This document shows, piece after piece, positions 21,327 through 26,708 of a DNA stretch of 26,708 bases. Source of the DNA: CALZJC01 sp041574955. Lineage in GTDB: Bacteria > Acidobacteriota > Thermoanaerobaculia > Multivoradales > JAHEKO01. Made by a program: the position numbers and the translations under genes. The notes under the pieces were generated by a model. The model was not told the DNA's origin and ran no database searches. It saw only the letters and a list, made by a program, of their open reading frames with translations. Location of the stretch: contig JBFGNS010000044.1 of the NCBI GenBank assembly GCA_041574955.1, positions 1 through 26,708 on the forward strand. Direction: 5' to 3'. Each line of letters opens with the position of its first letter. The stretch's first letter is position 1.

Positions 21327-21342
21327 TCACGGTTGACCGTGA
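21327..21342. promoter_or_regulatory. 16-bp palindrome in the leader region
   Basis: TCACGGT (21327-21333) and ACCGTGA (21336-21342) are perfect inverted repeats around TG. In DNA this is an operator-like site; in the minus-strand RNA the two-base centre would open to a 4-base loop. It is about 35 bp upstream of the terminator-like hairpin. Confidence 0.4.
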
Positions 21343-21499
21343 CGGCCTCGTCTTGGCTGGGCTGTCACGAGCATCGGCCGGGCAGTAGTGCAGGAGTTAT
21401 GCCGGATTTGCCAATCCGCCCGCCCAGCGGCCGGAGTAGACCTCAAACCTCTATTTAACAGATGGTTACACCTTCGAGCGCCATCGACATCCGTCGGAA

Positions 21500-21529
21500 A
21501 ATATCGACGCCCATCGTGGTATCGGTCAA
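21500..21529 (-). promoter_or_regulatory. Promoter candidate for the SdrD-like gene
   Basis: TTGACC (21529-21524, five of six) and GATATT (21505-21500, four of six) are separated by 18 bp on the minus strand. Transcription from here gives a leader of about 240 nt before the ATG at 21251. This is the most promoter-like pair in the region. Confidence 0.5.
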
Positions 21530-21725
21530 TTTTGCTCCCTCAGGCGCCACTATTTCGGCCAATGTGATCGCACCACTCACTCCCTCGAGGGCGGAGAAAC
21601 GCCCGGGCAGGTCTGGTCACCGGCCAGATTACCCGACCACATCCTCCAGGCGGACTGGTCCTTGCAGCCAGACTAAGGTCGGGCGCGTCTCCGGGCCGCG
21701 TGCGAGCCCCGGACGTCGCCGCGGC

Positions 21726-22835
21726 TCAGCGCCCGACCGGCTGGCCGTAGGCGACCTCGACCGTCACCACCTCGCGCAGCTCGAGCGACAGCACCTGCCC
21801 CGCGGGGATCTCCGCATCGCGGTCGCGGGCGCTGGCGACCGCGGCGCCGCCGGCCGCGGCGCCGACCGCGGCGCCGATCAGCACGTTCTTGCTGCCGTCA
21901 CCGCCCAGGATGTGGCCGAGGATCGCGCCGGCGACCGCGCCGCCGATCACCTTTTTGCGGTTTTTCTTCCGGTCGGTGCCGAGCTCCACGAAGTCGGCCT
22001 TGATGCCCACGGTCTGGTCCGGCGGCACCACGACGTGGGTGAACTGGACGCCGATCGTCGCCGGTCCCTCGCCGCGCCGGTACGGCCTGGCCTCGATCAC
22101 CTTTCCGCGCACCGTGCTGCCGGCTGGGATCACCAGTGTGCCCTTGGAGTCGAAGACGTCGTGGGTCAGCCGGGCGTTGAACACCTCGCCGACCCGGCTG
22201 GTGCCGCTGCTCAGCGTCCTCTGCATCTGCACTTCGAGGATCTCGCCGGGTGGCAGCGAAGCCTTGGGCTTGGGGGCCGGGGCGGGGGCCGGCTGCGCTG
22301 TCGTGCCGCCGTCCGCCACCCGCTCGCCGCCGCCGGAGCGCCACGGCTCGTCGTAGCCGCCCCGGTAGCCGGAGCCCGACGGCTCGGCGGCCAGCTCCTC
22401 GGCCGCGAGCGCCTCCTCGGCCTCGGCCAACTCCTGTGCGCGCTGGGCGAGCTCGGCCTCGCGCTCGGCCAGCTCCCGCTCGCGGGCGGCCAGCTCGCGC
22501 TGGCGCGCCTCGGCCGCCGCCTTGGTCGCGGCCAACCGCTGACGCTCGGCCTCGAGCGCCTGCTGGCGCTGGCGCTCCTCCTCCTCCGCCAGCCGGGCCT
22601 CGCGCTCGGCCAGCTCCTGCTCGGCGGCCGCGATCGCCGCAAGCCGCTCGCGCTCGGCGGCCTCGGCGGCTGCCTGCTCGGCGGCCAGGGCCTCTTCGGC
22701 CGCGGCCGTCTCCTCGGCCTCGGCCTGCTCGGAGTTCGTGGCCTGCCGGCACATACCGGCCGACAGCAGCAACAGGGAAAGGGCGGCCAGCGACACGGCC
22801 CGGCCGACTCGGTTCCTCGGATCGAAGGGAATCAT
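21726..22835 (-). CDS. Exported coiled-coil and glycine-zipper protein
   Basis: The protein has 369 residues. The ATG at 22835 has AAGGAGGA six bases upstream. Residues 12-30 form a hydrophobic signal ending SAGMC; Met before Cys makes it a poor lipobox, so lipid attachment is uncertain. Residues about 35-150 are an Ala/Glu/Arg-rich, heptad-like region (repeats of ARERELAEREAELAQRAQEL), surely a long coiled coil. A Gly/Pro linker (150-195) follows. Residues 196-290 (PPGEILEVQMQRTLSSGTSR, LVIPAGSTVRGKVIEA) resemble the small beta domain of TrbI-like and related envelope proteins. Residues 298-335 (GGAVAGAILGHILGG, GAAVGAAAGGAA) are a glycine zipper, a membrane-associating helix pair, and a final strand region ends the protein. 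It is likely a periplasmic or outer-membrane-linked structural protein. It appears to be transcribed alone. Confidence 0.75.
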   Translation of the reverse strand: MIPFDPRNRVGRAVSLAALSLLLLSAGMCRQATNSEQAEAEETAAAEEALAAEQAAAEAAERERLAAIAAAEQELAEREARLAEEEERQRQQALEAERQRLAATKAAAEARQRELAARERELAEREAELAQRAQELAEAEEALAAEELAAEPSGSGYRGGYDEPWRSGGGERVADGGTTAQPAPAPAPKPKASLPPGEILEVQMQRTLSSGTSRVGEVFNARLTHDVFDSKGTLVIPAGSTVRGKVIEARPYRRGEGPATIGVQFTHVVVPPDQTVGIKADFVELGTDRKKNRKKVIGGAVAGAILGHILGGDGSKNVLIGAAVGAAAGGAAVASARDRDAEIPAGQVLSLELREVVTVEVAYGQPVGR

Positions 22836-23020
22836 GGCGTTTCCTCCTTGAAGACGGGCGGCGGCTCGAAGCCCCGCTCGGGGATCAGTGGTTGCAAGTT
22901 CCGCGCCCGCTCCGCGAGCCCGCGGCGCGCTTCCCGGTGTGCCTCGCCCACCGGCCCAAGCCCGGCGCACCGTACCGGGTCGAGGACGGTGGTGAGCCGC
23001 CGGCGGGACTCCCCGAGTCC

Positions 23021-23045
23021 GGCCCGCGGCCCGCGGCCCGCGGCC
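23021..23045. repeat. Heptamer tandem repeat GGCCCGC
   Basis: Three full copies of GGCCCGC plus GGCC run without interruption, 14 bp beyond the stop of the alcohol dehydrogenase gene. Next to it a hairpin GGACTC/GAGTCC (23006-23020, 3-base loop) is visible. Together they may end the dehydrogenase operon, although no U-tract follows. Slippage-prone; copy number may vary between strains. Confidence 0.6.
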
Positions 23046-23058
23046 AGGCGTGAGGATC

Positions 23059-24042
23059 TCAAGGGACCAGCACCGCGGCGCCCTCGAGCTGGCCGGCACG
23101 CAGCCTCTCCAGCGCCTCGTTGGCGCGCTCGAGCGGCAGCGTCTCGACGCGGGTGCGAACAGGCACCCGTGGGGCGATGCGCAGGAACTCCTCGGCGTCG
23201 CCGCGGGTGAGGTTGGCCACCGACCGGATGGCCCGCTCGCCCCACAGCAGCTCGTACGGGAACGCCGGGATGTCGCTCATGTGGATGCCGGCGCACACCA
23301 CCACCCCGCCCTTCTCGAGGCAGCCGAGCGCCCGCGGCACCAGCTCGCCGACCGGGGCGAACAGGATCGCGGCGTCGAGCGGCTCGGGGGGCCGCTCGTC
23401 GGAGCCGCCCGCCCACACCGCGCCCAGCAAGCGGGCGAAACGCTGGCCGGCAGCGTCTCCCGGGCGGGTGAAGGCGAACACCCGCCGGCCCTGCCACACC
23501 GCCACCTGGGCCAGGATGTGGGCGGCCGCTCCGAAGCCGTAGAGGCCCAGCCGCCGGCCTTCGCCGGCCATCCGCAGCGCACGGTAGCCGATCAGCCCGG
23601 CGCACAGCAGCGGCGCGGCGTGAACGTCGGACAGCTCCTCCGGCAGCGGAAAGCAGAACCGGGCGTCGGCCACCGCCCGCTCGGCGTAGCCACCGTCGGT
23701 GTGGTAGCCGGTGAAGCGCGCCTCGTCGCACAGGTTCTCCCGCTCCGCCCGGCAGTGGCGACAGCTGCCGCAGGTGCCGCCCAGCCAGGGCACGCCCAGC
23801 CGGTCGCCGCGGGCGATCCCCTCGACCCCGTCGCCCACCTCCTCCACCCGGCCGACGATCTCGTGCCCCGGCACCAGCGGCAGCTTGGGGCGGTCGAGCT
23901 CGCCGTCCAGGATGTGGAGGTCGGTGCGGCAGACGGCGCAAGCCCGCACCGCCAGCACCATCTGGCCCGCCCCGGGGCGAGGATCGGGCAGCTCGCGGAG
24001 CACGAGCGGCCGCCCCTGCCGCTCCAGGACCATCGCCCGCAT
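23059..24042 (-). CDS. Zinc-dependent alcohol dehydrogenase
   Basis: This 327-residue medium-chain dehydrogenase carries all metal sites. Catalytic zinc ligands are Cys38 (ACAVCRTDLH), His60-Glu61 (PGHEIVG) and Cys147 (APLLCAG). The structural zinc loop has Cys91, Cys94, Cys97 and Cys105 (CGSCRHCRAERENLC). The NAD(P)-binding turn is GLYGFGAAAH (about 167-175); one Gly of the usual GxGxxG is replaced by Ala. It oxidises alcohols or reduces aldehydes; the substrate is unknown. I chose the ATG at 24042 (MRAMVLERQG), which gives the family N-terminus. A TTG two codons upstream is possible. The start is only nine bases after the stop of the GMC oxidoreductase gene, so the two form an operon and may act on related substrates. 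Confidence 0.9.
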   Translation of the reverse strand: MRAMVLERQGRPLVLRELPDPRPGAGQMVLAVRACAVCRTDLHILDGELDRPKLPLVPGHEIVGRVEEVGDGVEGIARGDRLGVPWLGGTCGSCRHCRAERENLCDEARFTGYHTDGGYAERAVADARFCFPLPEELSDVHAAPLLCAGLIGYRALRMAGEGRRLGLYGFGAAAHILAQVAVWQGRRVFAFTRPGDAAGQRFARLLGAVWAGGSDERPPEPLDAAILFAPVGELVPRALGCLEKGGVVVCAGIHMSDIPAFPYELLWGERAIRSVANLTRGDAEEFLRIAPRVPVRTRVETLPLERANEALERLRAGQLEGAAVLVP

Positions 24043-24051
24043 GGCCAAAGC

Positions 24052-25737
24052 CTATCCGTCGTCCGACGGTCCCGCCCCGCTCCAGCCGTGCTCCTCGAGC
24101 AGCAGCTCGACGGCGCGCTCCGCCAGGCCGGAGATGGTGAGCAGCGGGTTGACTCCGACACCACGCGGCACGATCGCGCCGTCCATGACGTACAGACCGG
24201 GGTGGACCGCGCCGCCGCCGTCGCCGCGGAACACCCTGCCCGCGTCGTCGACCACCCCATCGGCGGCGCTGTCGGCCATCGGGCAGCCGCCCAGCGGATG
24301 GCCGGTGACCAGGTTCTGGTCGGTCAGGCGGTTCCACACCGGGTTGGGCAGATAGGTCCCACCGAGCGCCGCGGCGGCCCGCCGGATCAGCTGGTGGGCC
24401 TGCTCGATCGGCCGCTGGTCGCCGGCTCCGGGCCAGCGGATCCGCAGCCTGTCGTCCTCGAGGTGCATGACGCCGCCGGCGTCGTCGGTCGCCACCACCA
24501 GGAACGTCATGGTGTTGCGCATCGCGCCGGTGCGCGCGCCGCGCACCTTGCTCGTGGTCTCGCGCCAGCGCGCTCGCAGGCGCTCGCCGAGGCCGGCCGG
24601 CGGCGGCTCGCCGGTCAGCCGGGCACCGGCGGCGAAGGCGCCGGGCAGGGTCCTGGCGACCGCCCCGAACAGCGTGCCGTCCGCCAGCACCATGCCGCCG
24701 CCCGACGGTTGGCGCAGGTCCACGATGGCAGTCGAGCATGGGCCGGGAACCTCGTCGTCGAACGGGGGCCGGTGACGCCCCATGCCGACGCCCCGGATCG
24801 GCTCGGGCCCGTTGTAGGAGAAGCCGAGCATGTCGCCGTTGCCCGAGAAACGGTGCCCCAGCGCATCGGACACCCGCAGTCCGCGGGCGCGCGAGCGCAG
24901 CAGGATCTCGGTCGAGCCCAGGGTGCCCGCCGCCAGGATCACCACGCCAGCAGACAGCTCGCCCGGCTCGCCGCCGGCCGCCGGCCGGTAGCGAATCCGC
25001 CAGCCGCCACCCTGCGCGCTCTCGACCGATCGCACCGCCAGCTCGGTGAAGATCTCCGCGCCGTGCCGCCGGGCATCGGCCAGGTAGTTGAGCTGGACCG
25101 TGTTCTTGGCGCCGTAGTTGCAGCCGGACAGGCAGTCGCCGCAGCCGACGCACGGCCCCTGCTCGGCGCCGTGGCGGTTGCGCCCGTCCGGCAGCGTCTC
25201 GAAGTTGACCAGCAGCGGCGCCAGATCGAAGCGGCCGCCGACCGCCGAGGCCACGCGCTCGATCGCCGCGGTCTTGGCGAGCCGGGGCTGGTCCTGCGGA
25301 TAGCGCACCGGGCGCAGCATGCGCTCGGCGCGGGCGAAGTGCCGCTCGTCGACCCCGCGGCCACGCAGCCTCGCCGGCCAGGCCGGGTCGTCGAACACCC
25401 CGGCGTCCGGCCGCAGCGCGATACCGGCGTTGATCAGCGAGGTGCCGCCCAGCCCGCAGCCGAGGGCGACGTTGATGTCCTTGTTGAACCGCAGGTCGAG
25501 CAGTGCGGTCGGCGAGCCGAGCCGCTTGCCGGGCAGGTCGGCCTGGAACTCGCCCAGGAAGCCGTGCAGGCCGTCGGGGAAGCCGCCGGTCGGGATCTCG
25601 CGGCCGCGCTCGAGCACGCAAACCGAGCGGCCGGCGCGGGCCAGCCGGCAGGCCGCGATGCCGCCGCCGTAGCCCGAGCCGACGACCACGACTTCGTAGC
25701 TGTCGCGCAACCGGTCGCGGGAAAGGGCCAAGGTCAT
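24052..25737 (-). CDS. GMC-family FAD oxidoreductase with a four-cysteine motif
   Basis: A 561-residue flavoprotein of the glucose-methanol-choline family, closest in appearance to cholesterol-oxidase-like members. Visible: FAD loop VVVGSGYGGGIAACRLARAG (17-36), ALGCGLGGTSLINAG (91-105), and the C-terminal VTGHPLGGCPMADSAADGVV (477-496) with His480 and VNPLLTISGLAERA (529-542), where the usual catalytic His/Asn pair lies. Residues 196-206 contain Cys-x2-Cys-x2-Cys-x3-Cys (GPCVGCGDCLSGCNYGAKNT), a ferredoxin-like arrangement known in a subset of the family. The ATG at 25737 has GAGGAGAT six bases upstream, inside the left arm of an inverted repeat. No signal peptide is seen, so it is cytoplasmic. 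It probably oxidises an alcohol and works with the neighbouring alcohol dehydrogenase; the substrate is unknown. Confidence 0.9.
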   Translation of the reverse strand: MTLALSRDRLRDSYEVVVVGSGYGGGIAACRLARAGRSVCVLERGREIPTGGFPDGLHGFLGEFQADLPGKRLGSPTALLDLRFNKDINVALGCGLGGTSLINAGIALRPDAGVFDDPAWPARLRGRGVDERHFARAERMLRPVRYPQDQPRLAKTAAIERVASAVGGRFDLAPLLVNFETLPDGRNRHGAEQGPCVGCGDCLSGCNYGAKNTVQLNYLADARRHGAEIFTELAVRSVESAQGGGWRIRYRPAAGGEPGELSAGVVILAAGTLGSTEILLRSRARGLRVSDALGHRFSGNGDMLGFSYNGPEPIRGVGMGRHRPPFDDEVPGPCSTAIVDLRQPSGGGMVLADGTLFGAVARTLPGAFAAGARLTGEPPPAGLGERLRARWRETTSKVRGARTGAMRNTMTFLVVATDDAGGVMHLEDDRLRIRWPGAGDQRPIEQAHQLIRRAAAALGGTYLPNPVWNRLTDQNLVTGHPLGGCPMADSAADGVVDDAGRVFRGDGGGAVHPGLYVMDGAIVPRGVGVNPLLTISGLAERAVELLLEEHGWSGAGPSDDG

Positions 25738-25742
25738 CGTCC

Positions 25743-25912
25743 GATCTCCTCATCGAGCCGCTCCGCGAGCGGCAGTAGGTGCCTCAAGCTGCGCGACTCA
25801 CCGCCGGAGGGCACCGCAGGCGTACCCGAGGTACGTCGAGGATGCCTGCACAGGGAGAGCCGTGCAGATCGAGGTGCATGTGGACGTGCAGCAGCCGGCG
25901 GGTGAGGAGATC
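25743..25912. repeat. 170-bp structured segment bounded by 10-bp inverted repeats
   Basis: GATCTCCTCA (25743-25752) and TGAGGAGATC (25903-25912) are perfect inverted repeats. Between them are a 7-bp hairpin (25757-25773), a nested inverted repeat (GCAGGC/GCCTGC at 25816-25821 and 25844-25849 enclosing CGTACC/GGTACG at 25821-25826 and 25830-25835), a CTGCAC/GTGCAG pair (25846-25851, 25862-25867) and a 12-bp periodic GTGCAG/T triplet (25862, 25874, 25886). It fills the whole gap between the SRPBCC and GMC genes. The left arm includes the GMC ribosome-binding site. MITE, structured leader RNA and chance resemblance of the arms are all open. Confidence 0.45.
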
Positions 25913-25915
25913 AGG

Positions 25916-26356
25916 CTAGGTGCCCTCCTCGACTCGCCGCTTGAGGTCGCGGTTCATCTGCTCGTAGACCGGCGTGCCGCGGCGCCGCAGGATCGGCCAC
26001 AGCAACACCGCCAACGGTCCGGTGAACCGCTCGCCGTGGTCGAACCGGGTGGCGCCGTCGCCTGCCGGCGACAGCAGGAAGTAGTGCTCGGCGCGCAGCA
26101 GGCCCGGGATCGGCGCGGTGCCGGCCCAGCGCAGCTCGCGGTCGGGCTCGACCCGCAGCACCTCGGCCGTCGCCTTCATCTTGAAGCCACGCGGCAGCTC
26201 GAAGACGAACCGGATCCGGCTGCCCTCGATCGCCTTTCCGTCGACCTTCGGCAGGAACTCGTTCCACTCGCCGAAGCGCGGAAAGTCGGTCAGCACCGCC
26301 CAGACCGCCTCCGGCGGGGCGGATATCTCGATGCGGGTGGCGATCTCGCGAGCCAT
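25916..26356 (-). CDS. SRPBCC (START-like) domain protein
   Basis: The 146-residue protein is a single SRPBCC/polyketide-cyclase-like domain, a fold that binds hydrophobic ligands in a deep cavity. The order of elements fits: a first strand REIATRIEISAPPEAVWAVL, DFPRFGEWNEFLPKVDG (24-40, the typical helix with a W-N pair), a central sheet region FVFELPRGFKMKATAEVLRV, and LRWAGTAPIPGLLRAEHYFL, then a C-terminal helix (PVYEQMNRDLKRRVEEG). Family members include cyclases, lipid carriers and stress-related binding proteins; no catalytic residue can be assigned. The ATG at 26356 has only a weak, distant Shine-Dalgarno-like stretch. The gene follows the cysteine-periodic gene by 54 bp on the same strand and precedes the GMC operon, so co-transcription is possible but a structured segment intervenes. 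Confidence 0.85.
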   Translation of the reverse strand: MAREIATRIEISAPPEAVWAVLTDFPRFGEWNEFLPKVDGKAIEGSRIRFVFELPRGFKMKATAEVLRVEPDRELRWAGTAPIPGLLRAEHYFLLSPAGDGATRFDHGERFTGPLAVLLWPILRRRGTPVYEQMNRDLKRRVEEGT

Positions 26357-26410
26357 CGTCTGCCTGTGCCCCCTCGTCTCCCGCTCGCGCTCGCGTGCTC
26401 GCCCGGAGCC

Positions 26411-26708
26411 CTAGACGCCGACGCAGATTCGGTAACTCTGCGAGCAGGCGTCCCGCTGGCGCCGGATCTGCTTCTGATGACGCCGCTGGGCCTCCTCGGC
26501 CTGCCAGCGGCAGTCGCGGCGCTCCTCGCGCGCTCGGCTCTTGCACCACCACTTCGAGCCCGAGCGCTCTGCGCAGGCGCCCACGTAGGCGTCGAAGTCG
26601 TCCTGACAGGAGCGCATCAGCGTCTCGTGCATGTCCCACATGCTGACGGCGTTCTTCTCGACCTGCTCGTGGCACCGCTGCCACTGGGCCTGGCAGTCCG
26701 GCGGAGCC
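26411..26708 (-). CDS. Partial cysteine-periodic hypothetical protein
   Basis: The frame is open from base 26708 to a TAG at 26411 and so lacks its start; 98 residues are visible. I do not recognise it. It has eight cysteines with regular spacing: a pair six residues apart near the start (DCQAQWQRC), then four successive ones 10, 9 and 10 residues apart (SCQ...ACA...WWC...RDC), and a last pair six apart (ACSQSYRIC). Between them are Gln/Arg/Glu-rich helical stretches. Such spacing in a helical protein recalls disulfide-linked helical hairpins of the CHCH kind, which in bacteria would imply a periplasmic location; the missing N-terminus should show whether a signal peptide exists. An internal ATG at 26641 would leave a 76-residue version, but the reading frame and cysteine pattern continue upstream of it. 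Confidence 0.6.
   Translation of the reverse strand, partial: APPDCQAQWQRCHEQVEKNAVSMWDMHETLMRSCQDDFDAYVGACAERSGSKWWCKSRAREERRDCRWQAEEAQRRHQKQIRRQRDACSQSYRICVGV

Larger units (their letters stand above)
21252..21725 (-). other. 474-bp leader and regulatory region of the SdrD-like gene
   Basis: No gene is apparent. Reading toward the gene (minus strand), there is a promoter candidate (21529-21500), a stem-loop GGATT/AATCC type (21403-21418), a palindrome (21327-21342), a second stem (CGCCGC and GCGGCG, about 21294-21312) and a hairpin with eight U (21293-21272), then the Shine-Dalgarno site. Bases 21440-21560 are distinctly AT-richer than the surroundings. I do not recognise a known riboswitch class. 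The distal part may also hold the end of the transcript from the gene at 21726. Confidence 0.6.

Noticed and set aside
21300..21480. Known cyclic-di-GMP or cobalamin riboswitch in the leader, suggested by GGCAAA and CTGCCC strings.
   Set aside because: The conserved cores of these classes (such as the GCAAAGCC segment or the full B12 box) are absent.
22838..22900. Minus-strand peptide ending PERGFEPPPVF, similar in DNA to the T-arm-like string near 485-505.
   Set aside because: It is the leader of the glycine-zipper gene with its Shine-Dalgarno site. The resemblance is about 17 of 23 bases and no tRNA structure is present.
23050..25905. A 951-residue plus-strand frame opposite the dehydrogenase and GMC genes.
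   Set aside because: Antisense shadow; both minus-strand genes have complete catalytic motifs and ribosome-binding sites.

Overview
The window is about 26.7 kb of uniformly GC-rich bacterial DNA. The gene mix is typical of an environmental, free-living Gram-negative lineage: several secreted multi-domain proteins (pre-peptidase, Asp-box, FN3, tandem-95/Big_9, SdrD-B and TIG-like modules), a membrane spermidine-synthase/TPR fusion, a DUF4410 protein, a glycine-zipper protein and two toxin-antitoxin modules. Acidobacteriota (Thermoanaerobaculia-like) is my best guess. That rests on recalled family distribution, not on a marker gene; the window contains no rRNA, no complete tRNA, no CRISPR array and no transposase that I can see.

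Layout. 1-135: end of an unidentified minus-strand gene. 136-673: gene-free stretch with an AT-rich island and a 20-bp palindrome. 674-2742: MazEF-like module (minus), secreted rhodanese-like protein (minus) and VapBC module (plus); in both modules toxin and antitoxin are joined by a GTGA stop/start overlap. 2798-7279 (minus): ornithine-cyclodeaminase-family enzyme followed by a 1148-residue membrane spermidine-synthase-like/TPR fusion. 7481-8719 (plus): class V aminotransferase of the cysteine-desulfurase-like type, apparently without the catalytic cysteine. 8789-8863: G-rich tandem repeat between convergent genes. 8877-12176 (minus): two exported proteins, one with a TIG-like domain and one a predicted seven-bladed beta-propeller. 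12354-17720 (plus): a 1788-residue secreted mosaic protein ending at a strong terminator. 17820-18981: divergent DUF4410 and OsmC genes. 19071-21251 (minus): SdrD-like secreted protein whose C-terminal module resembles one inside the 1788-residue protein, preceded by a long leader that ends in a terminator-like hairpin. 21726-22835 (minus): coiled-coil/glycine-zipper envelope protein. 23059-25737 (minus): a GMC oxidoreductase and a zinc alcohol dehydrogenase in one operon. 25743-25912: highly structured segment bounded by 10-bp inverted repeats. 25916-26708 (minus): a SRPBCC protein and a truncated cysteine-periodic protein.

How the genes fit together. Nearly half of the window encodes exported envelope or extracellular proteins, so the central 8.9-22.8 kb looks like a surface/secretome region made of individually promoted genes. 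Metabolic genes are in short operons. Promoter-like sites recur in two forms: one near-consensus sigma-70 site (TTGACA-17-GATAAT at 10636-10664), and a TAGGAT/TAGAAT -10 hexamer without a good -35 upstream of four other genes. In two of those four the start codon lies only 6 nt past the -10, which suggests leaderless transcripts.

The items I would follow up first are the attenuator-like leader upstream of the SdrD-like gene, the inverted-repeat element at 25743-25912, the shared cysteine-containing module in two neighbouring secreted proteins, and the paired toxin-antitoxin modules around the rhodanese gene. I did not find clear evidence for a wholly new defence or biosynthetic system.
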